Source: Hypomyces perniciosus
Lineage: Eukaryota > Ascomycota > Sordariomycetes > Hypocreales > Hypocreaceae
NCBI GenBank assembly: GCA_008477525.1
Contig: SPDT01000011.1
Span: forward strand, 1-64,000
Direction: 5' to 3'
DNA: 64,000 nt
Program-made: the position numbers and the translations under genes
Shown: positions 1-11,689 of the stretch, one piece after another
How the letters are laid out: each line of letters starts with the position of its first letter
Position numbering within the stretch: position 1 is the stretch's first letter
The notes under the pieces: generated by a model
What the model saw: the letters and a program-made list of their open reading frames with translations, nothing else
Told to the model about the DNA's origin: nothing
The model's database searches: none

Positions 1-959
1 GACATAGCACCGCAATCCCCCCCCTGAAACAGCAGCCCTCCTCCTGTTGGCGAGCTAGATCCTCAAGTTACTCGGGACTACGCACAGGTTAGCAAAAGAT
101 TCTCGCGACCGATTTAGCCATCGAAGCCCAGCCCCAAGCCACATAAAGTCTAAGCGAGCTGTTACTGGACCCCCCCTGTTGTACTTCCGGAATGATTCTT
201 CTCCGAATACTCTGACAACGAGGAGTTTGGTTGTAAGGTCCGTCAGCCTTAACATGGCAGAAGGAATTGATAGCTTACAACCCCCACGTAAGATTTTACT
301 GTTCGTCACTTCACTCGGTCTTTCCTATTAGTGATGTCTAGGACTAAATGGGACTCTAGTGGATGGAATTAACGTCGTCAGTGTGCTATGCGAGCAGTGG
401 TCCTCCACCATTGGGTGGGAGCGGACGATGCCCGAACGAAGATGTTGCTGCATTGGCGGCAAGCCATTGACTGCTTGACGTTACAGCTATTCAGGTAGGC
501 TACTGTAATTTTGTCGAGACCTACCCCGTTGGGTGTGACATCATGGAAATGATATCCACGGTATAGTCGTCAACCATTAACCATAAAGTTCGACGGGCTC
601 CATTACATTCAAAAGCCTGCTGCAGGTGTAATTGAATGAAGCCAGGCACAATACAGAACAGCCAAAGGGATGCCTTTACTATTCACCAACACCGGCTAAG
701 GCAGAAGAGACAAACTTCGGGTGGGACAGACGAGCATTGCGATTGGTACCTACTAAAGGAGATCGAGGGCAAACCAGGCTTAGAACGACCGGTTTTACTG
801 CACAAAAAGGTCCACACACTGCCACGGGGTCACGACAGGATTGCTTGGAAATGGCGGTTTATACCATTTCTGCGAGAGGAGTGAAGAGTGGGAGAGTAAT
901 TCGCAAAGACGGTTGCCAAAGTTAGTTCCCTGTTGGCCGTCCAGGGACCATTGTGGACA
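1..959. other. No gene recognised at left edge
   Basis: No open frame here looks like a protein and no RNA gene was seen. The last 100-200 bases may belong to the repeat that follows, because weak similarity to the copy near 12.3 kb seems to begin around 930. Confidence 0.4.
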
Positions 960-1590
960 TTGAGGACAAAAGTCTCCGATGATGTCCTGGCTCAACATCG
1001 AAACGCGTTTGTCTGTTCAATCATCAAACGGTCCAAGCTCAACCGAAAAACGCGACCCCACTTGGGGAAAACTCCCAGCGCGCCTGCCAACTCGCCAACA
1101 TCACGTCTTTTCGCCCCGTTCGCACCGGCCCCTCCTCTCTACCTCCCTTTTCAAGACTCAGCACCACCTTTTGGTGCGCCTGCAACATATTTGGAGCTGG
1201 CTTGCTACAGCTTTGGAAAAGCCAAGCGATGCTAGTACTCTTCGCCGCGTGGATGGGATTGTGCTGAATTGGTAGAGCTGAATCGCTGGACTGTCGAACT
1301 TTTGAAACGGCAGAAGAAGAATTTCTCAGACATGAAGGGCATCAAAAAGAAAGCCACTTGACGAGCTCCTTTGCTCTGTTGCCAGCATCCGGCCATATAG
1401 CGCTGTCCACCGGCGTCATGTCAGCACAAAAAGGCATCGAACAGTTCTCTTAGAAGATGGCGAAGCACTGGCGATGCTTTTTGGAGATGCCGAAGGAAGA
1501 AGAGAAGCGAGATTGCTATGCTACGGGACATAAAGATCCAGGCTGATGATGAAGGAAGAGACAGGATAAAAAGTACATGACCCTTGCCGG
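960..1590 (+). repeat. Dispersed repeat family E, copy 1
   Basis: This stretch matches the reverse complement of about 11690-12345 over roughly 600 bp with many substitutions and small indels. Shared landmarks are a CATCGAAACGCG-like block, a GCCAACTCGCCAA block, an ACAACATATTTTGGAGCT-like block and a shared end near a GACAGGATAAAAAGTAC-like sequence. In the other copy the last part can be read as a short charged helical tail (…FLVDGEALATLLGDAQQ…), so the family probably once carried a protein-coding element. The element class is not identified. Both copies are interrupted by stops. Confidence 0.6.
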
Positions 1591-2264
1591 AAAAGCGTGG
1601 AAGCTTCGAATACCTCTGCGCAGCAGGAGCGTGCGTGGTTCCTAGTCGTTTTATCTTAAGTGTTCCACTCTGTGTCTTTACAGCCTTAACTCAGTCCAGG
1701 GAGCAGACTGTGAGCATGTTAGCCCTAGAATGGACATTTAAGGAAAGCGACTCCTTCCTTTTGGGCGGCACGCCGAACGCCCTGGCACGATAGACACATG
1801 TGAACGATGGCCAGCATAACATCAGGGACTCCAGCTGAACGATTCGTATGGTCCCCGGCACAGCAACTAGGCACTTCGGTTCTGCCTCATGCTCGCTTCG
1901 GATTGAATATCTTATACAAATTATACGGAAATGCTATGAGGAGAATTCAATGCCAGGGGGAAGACTAACCACGGGACGCCATGCTAACTCTGTTATGGTT
2001 TGTCTATGCTACAAGGCCGACAACTTTACTAGGATTTTAATACGTACCTTCCATATGAGTAGGTACGTAACTAATGCATCGGTATGGTTGAATCGTTCAT
2101 GATAATGGGCGAATTCTCCGTGTCCTGCTTTTGCTGCGATTATCTAGTGTAACTTTGTTCTGCTAAATTCCTTTAATTCTTCTGTTGGTCTTAGCTGGCC
2201 TTGAGCCCGCAGTCTTTTTATCTGTCGTGTTGATTCAAGTTTCACCAGTCCTGGAATGACTGTT

Positions 2265-2501
2265 TGTCGGAAAACACAGATTCGTAGTCAGCTTGAACAC
2301 ATTAGGAAGATGGCGTAGTTGAAACCTACTCAATTGACCGTGTTCTTTCCTAAGGTGGTTTCCCTTCCAATCCTTTATCATAGAGACAGAACGCCGCGCG
2401 TTCTGTTTCACCTCACATCAGACTGGTTAACAACAACTGACCCCCTTGTATACGTGATTTTTTTAAGCAATATTCCAACACCAAGGCCGATTTATCTGAC
2501 A
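2265..2501 (+). repeat. Solo LTR, family A (copy 1)
   Basis: About 237 bp starting TGTCGGAAAACACAG and ending TTTATCTGACA. It carries the family landmarks in order: GTAGTCAGCTTG, CTCAATTGACC, GCGCGTTCTGTTTCACCTCA and a TATTCCAACA block. Four other loci in the window hold the same sequence with no internal retrotransposon domain attached, so these are solo LTRs. TG…CA ends and about 240 bp length suit a Copia-type LTR, but the class is inferred. The flanking five bases do not match, so the target duplication has decayed. The insertion abuts a LINE relic on its right side. Confidence 0.75.
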
Positions 2502-2514
2502 GTAGTTATTTAGG

Positions 2515-2932
2515 GCAGGTCTGCTCGTGCATTGGTGATTTCAATGGCCTATGTAAGTGCTGCTCTGGCGCCTTCGGCCTCAGCGTCAAATGTCTCTGCA
2601 TCCATCATGCCTGCATGTCCCTCAGCTATTCTGGTTCCCTGCTGCGAGATGATGAAGTTCGAACCCCCACTTGTTTCAGCTGATATCAGTCCGCTCCGTG
2701 TACCGTTAAGCCATCTGAGAAGACGGAACTTTCCTTTGTCCAGCGAAACGTAGCGAACAGAGGTTCTCGACCCCTGGCTCCACCGAACCTGTTGCCCAAA
2801 CGAGGCTGTTGTACCTAGATACAGAGTGGTCGTAAATAGTAATAAAAAAAAATTCTGAGAAGACGACGATGTCTTGCGGCTGACTTGTGTTTGCCATTCT
2901 TGGAACTCAATGGCTGCAGTGTCTTCAGACAC
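2515..2932 (-). mobile_element. LINE (non-LTR) RNase H-like relic
   Basis: Read on the minus strand, the part near 2550-2760 encodes a segment resembling the RNase H domain at the C-terminus of fungal Tad-type LINEs, with the landmarks ISQQGTRIAEGHAG and ETFDAEAEGARAAL. The frame continues towards lower coordinates through a stop (…ALT-stop-AIEITNARADLP) up to the solo LTR at 2501. A stretch at 2806-2860 in the same open frame also occurs at 39070-39118, so the upper part is a different repeat fused to it. No reverse transcriptase is visible. Assignment is by motif memory only. Confidence 0.5.
2806..2860 (+). repeat. Short repeat shared with 39070-39118
   Basis: The core GATACAGAGTGGTCGTAA, followed by a TAGTAATAAAAAA-rich tail, is nearly identical at 39077 onward, where it ends a hAT-like transposase relic. 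It is probably the 3' end of the same hAT-type element. Confidence 0.5.
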
Positions 2933-3142
2933 CTAATTAATCTATTAATCTGGTCTTGGATTTAAGGATTAGTTAGCTACTAGCCAGTTCACAAGCTTAT
3001 GCAATAGTTCCAATAAGGTGATGTGGATGTATGAGGCCAGATACTGCTGACGGTCGCAGCGATCTCTTACGATAAGATCAAAGAACACCTGAAATTCCAT
3101 CTCTATTCATCTCTTCGGCTGATGTCCGAAAAACCATTACCT

Positions 3143-3281
3143 CCATCACTGATAGTTTCTGACTAGCCAATTTATAGTGCTAGAGGAACGCGACGTGTTC
3201 TTCTTCCCCACAGCATTAGATCTCGAGTTTCGCATCGCAATTTCCTCTGTTTCAACCTCAACCAATCCACACTATCCGACA
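3143..3281 (-). repeat. Diverged, truncated LTR of family B
   Basis: The reverse complement begins TGTCGGATAGTGTGG and carries the family B core AACACGTCGCGTTCCTCT followed by ACTATAAATTGG, as at 12628-12890. The 3' third is missing. Identity is low outside the core. Confidence 0.5.
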
Positions 3282-3289
3282 GACCCAGC

Positions 3290-4530
3290 ATCCCCACAAT
3301 TATCCTTCTCCAGTGTCTGTCCAACAAAGTGTTGTTCTCGCCTCATTCTGGAGTACGTACAGGAGAGTCGTTGGTCTAAAACTTCCCGTGACAATTCAGG
3401 TTTTTAAACAGCCCAGGCATAGTCAACGGCCCATTTCTGAGTCTATTCTCATGGAGCGTGCCGTTTCCCCCTCTGGCTGCAAGAACAACCTGCCTCCTTT
3501 TTTTAGATTCACATAGCCAAACTCACCACCATAGTCGCGAGCCTCGAGTTGGTGTATCTTATTAGGTTTGATCGTCAAAGTAGACTGCGCGTCCCTTTTC
3601 TCCGCCTTCAACAATTGTTTCCAGAGTCGGTGTATGTATTACGCTCCCGTATTCGAAGATGCTCTGAAGATTGAGTCTAAATGTAGGGAAATCGATATCA
3701 ATAGTTCCAGTAATGAACTTGGTGGAGCGTGCGAATTTAATAATAGATCAACATGGAACTTTCCACGTATTTTCTCCATTAGTCCGTGCCACTTTTTTGC
3801 TATCAAGCACCAGAATCAAATAGGCTTTCTCTTTCTCCAGGTCGCCCACTAAGGGCAGGATCAAAACCATCTGATTTAACTTTTTCAAGCCAGGCATGAT
3901 TATGAAGATAGCATCCCACACATTACTGTAATCACACTTCGCTAAAGAAGAGCTCTGCATACTGATAAGGCGATGTCTGCTCTGTGGCGATACAGATTCA
4001 AGGAGCTGAGCTTCGTGTATTGGGTCTTTGCGGTTTTATGTTTGTCTGAGGTCTCATCTCTTGGCCAATTTTAGCATGATAAATCGCCATAAAAACGGTC
4101 GTGATTTGATGGCAAAAAATTCGGCACAGCAATGTTAGCCCCAACGCCTAGTCCAATTTCAGCCCGTTCCCCCCAAGCGGCTCACCTACGAAATGCAAGA
4201 AAGGAAAAAGTCCCCTTCCATACTGGCAGGGCACAACCCATTTTGCGATACCACCTACGTTCGTGCTTAGTTGCTATTTTACACATCCTATTCCTGACAC
4301 GTCCACTTTGTATCAGGAACGCTTGCTCAAACTTCTATCTATCTTATGGAAGTACCAATTGAGTGCCAGGAATTATGATGGACGCCAGCACGTCTAGACG
4401 ACGGATATGAATGGCTGCTTTTTCGCATTTCGTATATTCTATTGTAAGCCGAGCTTATTGACCTCAACTCGATAATACATACAGGGTTGAACAAAACGAG
4501 CGTCCGCTTTTTTGGCTTCTAGTTAATATG
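3290..4530. other. Degraded sequence, no gene recognised
   Basis: Minus-strand reading between 3960 and 3420 gives protein-like fragments in several frames (for example ILPLVGDLEKEKAYLILVLD at about 3790-3880), which suggests an old gene or transposon relic. No family was recognised and no intact frame remains. The rest shows nothing. Confidence 0.3.
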
Positions 4531-4534
4531 AGAG

Positions 4535-4855
4535 ACGGCCATTTATGGACGAAGTGTGGCTGGCATAGTGCGAACATAATACCTACACACTCACCCAAAG
4601 TACATAACTGGTCAGCTGCCGTGCAATGTATCAGTGTGATTTACAATGGCCCCGCCCTGACTGTATAGTAGATGTAAAGAATCCAGAAATCGCTTCGTAG
4701 GGAAAGCAGGAGCAGGAACAATAAGTTGCTTGCCTGGGATGGCCTAGATACCTGCTTCTGGCTTAATGAGTGCAAATGGACTACAGTATGGAGGAGAGGA
4801 ATAGTAAAAGCCACATGTGACACATATTGACCAACTTTCTGAACCAAAAGGGGCG
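4535..4855. repeat. Dispersed repeat family D, copy 1
   Basis: It matches 33795-34080 in the same orientation: a GGCCATTTATGGACG-like start, GAATCCAGAAAT, GGGAAAGCAGGA(A/G)CAGGAA, CTTCTGGCTTAATGAGT and GTAAAAGCCACATGTG. Relative to the other copy it carries roughly 90 extra bases after the GTGTGGCTGGCATAG block. A 153-codon minus-strand open frame crossing this region is a by-product of the repeat. Confidence 0.65.
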
Positions 4856-5300
4856 GGCATTTATTTCGGTTGACCCTATACATACCAGGATAGACGTTTG
4901 TTTGGCGACTTGCGTCCAACTTACTGTCACAACGATGACATCCCGGACAACAACGGTTGATCAGGAAACAAAGCAATAGTCGACTATTTCCGACACCAGC
5001 TGTAAATAAAAGTCCAGTTCGGGCATGAATCATTTGAGCTAGGTAGCGCATTAAAGCACTAGTGACCACCAATACACAGAATAGGCTAAAACCCAGCTTC
5101 AAGCCATTGTCGGCTGGTCGGGACGCTTGGCGACTTTATGATAACTGTAAACAGCTAATTGATCGTTCTTGACTTCTCATTGTCAAGATCTGGTGTTATT
5201 CGACTTCCTATCTCAATGCTAAACGTCGGCTCGAAGTAATAAATTGGACACGTCTCACCAAACGATCTCATCATCGTCCAGCATCCATCAATTCACCGTC

Positions 5301-7073
5301 ATGGCTAAAGGACGTAGGGCTGCAAGGACACCAAATCCAAGAACACTAGCTCCCCCGTCAAGGTCGATTGCCCTCCAGAGCTTACTCCCGGAGGGCTCGA
5401 GGATGGAAGGGTCGCAGCAACCGCCGAAAGCCAGCAAACAGTTACGGTCGTGAGGAGCCGCAAGATCCGCAAATGGAAATTGAGAGAATTATGCGCTGCT
5501 CCGACGATGCCTATGCCGAGATACTAGCCGTAGATCCAGGCGCAGGGGAGGAGGACAAAGAGGCCGCTTGGATACAAGCTAGGGTGCATGTTGCACTCGA
5601 AGCGTTGTCCAACTTGACAACGCCGAGAATGCCTTCAAGAGTAGGTAGAGGTTGAACTTTGGCCATCCTCTCCCATTAACATGCGTGACAGAACTTCGGA
5701 ACGCCGCGGAAGCGATGGATGTAGATCAACGGTTCATTAGCCAAGTGGAACTCTGGGATGGCACAGAGGATCTCCAGGCCAGTGATGACTCGGATACAGA
5801 GGAAAAGCTAGATATCGACACAAAAATGGAGGAAGATCCCGGTCCCCATGCCACCTCCTCGAGTGATGGAGATATATCGGGAAGCGACACCTTTCCTTCA
5901 CAAGCTCGGAGAGGATCCTGCAAACTCGGAAGTTTTCAAGAAACTGAGTAACCTCAATGACCAGATTATAGAAGGCAACACATCCGACAATGCCCAATGC
6001 GAAAAATGAGAGCGACATTATTTCCAATGACCAATGGGTGATCCCGATGCCTTTTTTGGACCTCATTATAAGGCGGTCCTTTGTGAGTATGCAATTCTCA
6101 AAGATGACCCAGCGAATCAGATCGCCAGAAAGAGTGTCCTCCATAGAAAAGAGTCTCATTGATGAGTTCATCGAGAAGAATCACTTTCCGAGGGAATGGG
6201 GTGCTATTAATGCAGATGATTATTTGAAGCAGAATGCAGGTAACACTTTGGAGGAGGCAGATAACACTGTGGAAAAGAACGCAGGCCAATCCCTGGAAGC
6301 GACATCGAAACATATGAAGTACCCCTGGGTCACCGGTGAGGCGGTGGATGGGTCTATAATTGTCGGCGTGAGGAATCAGGGTAAATGGGGTACCCAGGTA
6401 TGCATCGAGACGATTGAAGAGAACGGGCGTGTAATCCGCAGGCTCGAATCAGCTTCGGAAGTTGGGCTCCCCGAGGTGGAGAAGTACAAGGCCATGCGTG
6501 ATCACAAAAACTTGGCTGATGGACAGTCAAAGTGGTCTAGCAAGGACCGATCCGACTTCGACGAGCTCCTTTGGGTAACGAAGTCACAAGTGCTGCGGAA
6601 AAACGTGGCCGCCAACAGGAAGGATCCACCCGCAGACTGCTGTGTGAGGTTTCACAATCAGGGTATCAATATCCTTACCGTGTCGAGCCTCAACAAGGTC
6701 CTTGGAGAAGCGAGCGCGAGGGCTCGGATTGAAAAGGTGTGCCGCAGGGACGGAATCCCACCACCATGGGAAGCTGGGTATGTGAGTCAGTATTATGACC
6801 CGGCAAGGGTTGAAAAGGATAGTAAGCGGCGAAGAAGCCAAGAGGGATGCCCAGGCCAAAGCATCCTCTGTCGATCGCCCGACGCGCGGACGGCGACGTA
6901 GTCCGAGTGCACACTCGAATAGTTCAGTCAGTGAAGTCGAGGAGGCGAGAGATAGCAGGGTCGAGCTGGAAGCTCAAGTGGCCGAGCTGACTAAAACGGT
7001 GGATAGATTGGCAGAGATGTTCGCAAAGTTCATGAACGCATCTGCTCCTACTTCACTGGCGCCAAGCACTTAG
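5301..7073 (+). pseudogene. Unrecognised coiled-coil protein gene, frame-broken
   Basis: I do not recognise this protein. Coding character is clear but moves between frames. It starts at ATG 5301 (MAKGRRAARTP). It continues as an acidic stretch (MEIERIMRCSDDAYAE, about 5473-5640) and passes a plausible small intron at 5645-5691 (donor GTAGAG, acceptor ACAG). Next come DDSDTEEKLDID and a segment in a second frame (HKLGEDPANSEVFKKL, about 5899-5950; FFGPHYKAVLCEYAIL, about 6050). The longest block, about 6140-6820, contains YPWVTGEAVDGSIIVGV and HNQGINILTVSSLNKV. The last frame (about 6820-7073) is basic, then a heptad-like helix VAELTKTVDRLAEMFAKF. The changes near 5870, 6000-6140 and 6820 need frameshifts or unusual introns; a GTATGT donor at 6778 could explain the last one. 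The basic segment plus terminal coiled coil suggests a nuclear or oligomeric protein, which is inference only. Confidence 0.55.
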
Positions 7074-7079
7074 GGGTGC

Positions 7080-9980
7080 AGTTTTCCTTTGTTATTAATC
7101 TAAACATATTAGCTCGGGTTTTTCTTTTAGTTTATTATTGTTCTATTTCCGTATTTTGAGACACAGTGCGCATAAGTTCTTAGAATCCACACGCACAGTG
7201 TGGGCTTACATTTCGCTAGATTATGGTCTGACACTTAGTTTAGACTTTACCTGTTATTGTATGAAATCGGTTCATTTGGTATGCAAAATCTGAAGACCTT
7301 GATCTCCTTGATGTCTATTATCCGTCGTACCACCGCCTCCAACCTTAAACTCGAACGCCATCCAATTGGTCTTTCGGGACACGTGGAGTAGGGTACGGAC
7401 TACGGAGTACAGAGTGAAAAGGGTGTCATCAAAGTATACCACCGGTATCTATATATGCGTTTATATGCAATGCCATTGCCCCATAACCCTAGCTTATTAC
7501 ATATTTTGCTATACCGGGTTGTGGGAGGAAGTACTCTCAAGGACCTCAGAAGTACATACGGCCATCAGCAAACCACGTGAACGGTAGACAGTGCCAAGGC
7601 CAACGTGAAATACGAAGTATCATTGCCCTAGGTATGTACGGAGCATGTGCATATTCCTAAAATTAATTACATGTCAAGTAAACCGTAAATCACGTGCGCA
7701 TCTGACTTTTGTTTTGTTCCCACTCACCTCAGAGTAGCTCAAGGCCACCCTGGGACCTACAGCAATCTCGAACTACTTAGACGTGGCAAGATTCCCAAGC
7801 AGGTTGCATCTTCTTTGAGGAGACAGAAGGAGAGAGCGGCCGAAGCTTGGCAAATTGCTTTCCAACAGGGATCGTCTACGCATCGTCTGCGCATCAACTA
7901 TAACACTCTTTAAGATGTGCCGGATAATTGCTCACTACCTGTCAAGCTCTGGTCGCTACTGAATAATAGCAATGCTAGTTACGCCAAATGTTTCAGTAAA
8001 GTCATGCATTATTTCTGTCAATTATGTATATAAATGCCACATAATTCCCCTTCATTTATTTAGAAATAGAGGGTCTTCATTTATCTTAGACGTTGGCCCG
8101 TTATTGCCTCCGAACACAACCAGATCGTTGGGCTGTTCTTGATGTTGCGTTGAGCACATGGTAATTAGACGACGGAGTTAAAGTTGCTGCAGAGTGGCCA
8201 CGTGACTACGGCTATTAAGGCCCAAATGAGTTCTAGTAAGCCACTAACCTAGAAGCACGCCACAACGCGGTGTTGGTCCCGCTGCACGGCCGTTTATGAG
8301 CTCCTGGAAGGATACCGCGAGTAGTTTCCGTGACGGATCACTCGAAGTGAAATAATTCGCTTGACTCTGGAAGGCAATCTAAATCCAGGACTTGTTATAG
8401 AGTGAGTGATAAACAGGGTAGCTAAGATTCAAGTGTCCTGCAGGGTAATCGGCGGGATCAGGCAGTAACAGCCTCAAGAGCTGCATCAAACAGAACGGAC
8501 TTCTCCTCGTCATTGTCCACAGTACCGCCTATTTTTTAATACGTACTCGAGAGTGATGTAAATCATAGGCGGTCCACGAGGCAATGCAAGGAGGTTTTTG
8601 CACTTGAAAGCCGACGCCGTCCCCTTAGCAGTGGCAATGCAGATATTCATGCGCATGCACAAGGCTGCTGCGTCTGACTCACAGTGATGTAATTAATTGG
8701 AGCAATTCATTAGCGATTCAGTGAATCTGAATCCGAGGTTGGGATTGATTATCTGAATCAAGTCCGCGATCCATGGGGTGGCACATCTACCCCTCATATA
8801 ATTCTTGGCGGCATTGGAGCGTGGCATTGTTAATAAAGGTTCCTGGGCCACTTTCATCATCACTTTGATTCATCCTACTTTCACTATTATTTACTTCATA
8901 ATATAACAGCGCTAGATCAAAAAAGGTGCCCATTACGGAGTAGAGTGAGACAGTATTATATACAGGACAGTATTAAATTCTTAATAATGTTCATTTTGTC
9001 GGGACTAACCTTACGTGCCCTTGCCACGCACATTTCCCCCTTTCGAGCTTACCTAGTGGCCTTTGCAGTCGACTCACGTGCCCTCACGTGGTTCTCCCGC
9101 TTAGATCCCTTATTACTCCGTACATTTTGGGTGGTTATACAATACTACAAGGTCCGTACATGATGCTGTAGAAGAGTAAATAAAATACACATAGAATTCT
9201 AATCCGTGGAATGGCTATACGGAGTAGTTTACTATTGAACTCAGCACGCCATACTTGGTTGAATGTTGACAGGTGCGAACGCCAATAAAGTAGCGATTCA
9301 CGCATACCTTTAATGGTCACATGATATGTCACGAGGTACCGCACTCTTGATGTCTTTTGTACCTCCCAGCATGGGTGGCACTGTCCAATTTGCTATTTAC
9401 CTACCAGTAGTTTAAGGCGACATTCTTTTTGCCGCCAGTTAGTTCCTAAAATATACTCTGGCGCAATTTTACTAGGGTTAAATTCGGCCACTTCTGGATC
9501 CTCCATCTAACTAGATATATATTAGTACTTTTATGTATGTACCTGTTTGTCCGTGCGTCTAGTCTCTAAGGAAACAGAGACTCTATACATAAAAGAGGAA
9601 ACCGAATATGAGCAATACTGTACATACAGTCCATACGGTATTAATAGGCCAAGCGTCCATAAAGACTATAAACACCCTGCCAATTGAGAACATGCCAACT
9701 CGGAAGTCTCCAAACAGACGGTTATTCGGCTCTCCGAGAATATGAATATATAGCTGACCAAGAGACAAATAGACTTGACGCATTGACTCAGGAGGCCAAA
9801 AGTCAACAAATGAACATTGCTGTCTAAGCAGGACAAACGGATACCTCTCAGTCATTGCAGTCTAAATATGGACAATGTTTATTTTAAGTCTTTTATGCAA
9901 AAGCCAATATTTGTATATCTGCTTCTTCTATTTTCTCGCAGTTCCTTTCATAGTTGTTGGAGTTGTTTTGATGCCATCGC
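7080..9980. other. Gene-free, AT-rich interval
   Basis: No protein-like frame, RNA gene or transposon domain was seen. It holds four exact TACGGAGTA/TACTCCGTA nonamers (7401, 8934, 9114, 9218). A roughly 30-base stretch around 8905-8937 (GCGCTAGATCAAAAAAGG) recurs inverted at 33341-33373. Confidence 0.5.
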
Positions 9981-9981
9981 G

Positions 9982-11300
9982 ATGCGTTCCTCAATACTCG
10001 CCACAATGGCAGCCGCCGCCACCGGTGCGGTGGCCAAGCCTCGTCTTACCATGTATTTCGACCAGTAAGTCCAGCTTCCACCATTACTCTCATCGCAAAC
10101 GAAGCATTTTCCCTAGATGACTACATATACTCACATCTTTCCAGATGGCACACCGCGAGCTTGCCGGACAAGTCTATCACTGCTGGTGTCACCCATGTCA
10201 TCACCGCGTTTGCTGACACAACTCTCTTTAACTGGGGCGGGCAGTAAACTCCCTTCATGCCTCTGAGCCAAATTCGTGCAATGTTCGATGGAGGTACCAA
10301 GGTGTGCATGGCCATCGGCGGCTGGGGAGACACGGCTGGTTTCAGCGCTGCCGCCGCAACTGAGCAGACGCGCAAGACCTACGCTAAGAATGTTGCTGCC
10401 ACGCTCGACAGACTTGGATACGACTGTGTTGGTAAGCGTGGTCTCAGCCGCAACTGCGATTAGGAGGTGCAGTATGTATTGACTCATGTTCTTTACGGAG
10501 TAGATATTGACTGGGAGTATCCGGGCGGCAATGGCGACGACTATAGGTCGATCCCTAACGACAAGAAGACGAGTGAGATCGAGACCTTCCCACTCTTTTT
10601 AGCCGAGATCAAGACAGCAATTGGTGGCAAGGAACTTTCCATCGCTGTGCCTGGACGCGAGGAGGACATGATTGCCTTTACACCGCAGCAGGTGCCCAAG
10701 ATTAACAAGGTTGTGGACCACGTCAATGTGAGTGCAAATGTTAGTGCCTCAAATGTGATACGATGAACTGATATACTCTAGGTTATGACTTATGACTTAA
10801 TGAACCGCCGAATGAACAGGACCACCCATCACACCTCTGCCGCCGGTTCACTCGACACCATCAACATTTATCTCAACCGCGGCATGACCGCTTGCAAGAT
10901 AAGTCTCGGATTTGCCTTTTACGCCAAATGGTTCACCACCAAGAATGGTGTCGTCTGCACTACCCCCACTGACTGTGAGACTGCCGTTCTCGAAGCCCCT
11001 GGCGGTGTCGACACTGGTCTATCTGGCGCCGTCACATTCGAAGCGGCGAACTGGGGAGGCGACCTGCTGAACGCCATCCAGAATGGACGGGAGGATAGCC
11101 AGCTGGGCGGCCAGTGGTACTGGGACTCGAATAAGAGGGTGTACTGGACTTGGGACACACCGAAGCTAATTGCGCGCAAGTTCACGGATATTGTTGCTGC
11201 GAAAGGACTGGGTGGTGTGATGGCATGGAGCTTGGTGCAAGACAGTCATGACTGGGGTCGCTTCAAAGCTATGAAGGCCGGCGTTGCATCGCTGTCGTGA
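9982..11300 (+). pseudogene. GH18 chitinase with one internal stop
   Basis: A family 18 glycoside hydrolase that would cleave chitin outside the cell. The start ATG at 9982 is followed by a signal-peptide-like segment (MRSSILATMAAAATGAVA) and the first barrel strand (RLTMYFDQW). Proposed exons are 9982-10064, 10145-10431, 10501-10727 and 10782-11300, with introns GTAAGT…CCAG, GTAAGC…GGAG and GTGAGT…CTAG. The catalytic signature DIDWEYPGG is present with its acid/base Glu (about 10503-10530), preceded by KVCMAIGGWGD and followed by VMTYDLMNRR and GGVMAWSLVQDSHDW. The length, about 371 residues, fits small secreted fungal chitinases without a binding module. The defect is a TAA at 10245-10247 (…NWGGQ-stop-TPFMPLSQIRAM), where relatives have a coding residue, probably Tyr. 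The rest is intact, so loss is recent or the base is wrong. The second intron's acceptor lies in a TACGGAGTA nonamer. Confidence 0.88.
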
Positions 11301-11689
11301 TTTGTATGTTTTAGATAAGAATACCCAATATTTTTGTATGTAGTTATGAAGCTATTCACCAAGTAAGGAAGTGTAGTGTAAAAAGTAGTGTGAGACTGAA
11401 AATTTGAGCGTACTTTACTGAGTATTAAAAATGCATAACGATCATACATCTCGACCAACAAATGGTGAGCCATCGGGTGTGGGTGCTGTTTGAAGGTGGG
11501 TCGCTAGAAGTTTTCGTGCGGGAAACCTGGGTACCACAAATAGCGCAAGGCGGCGGAACCGAACTGCCTACTCCTTGGGGTCCACACAGATCGTTCAGCT
11601 AGGAAGACTCAAGACAAACGATTAGGAATCATGCTTCCGCAATTCTGTTGCGCAAAGGTAATCGCGGCTTCCAGGACTTTCCAGCAAAG

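Noticed and set aside
4641..5102. 153-codon minus-strand open frame with hydrophobic start
   Set aside because: It crosses dispersed repeat D, shows no motif, and the other copy of the repeat does not keep it open.
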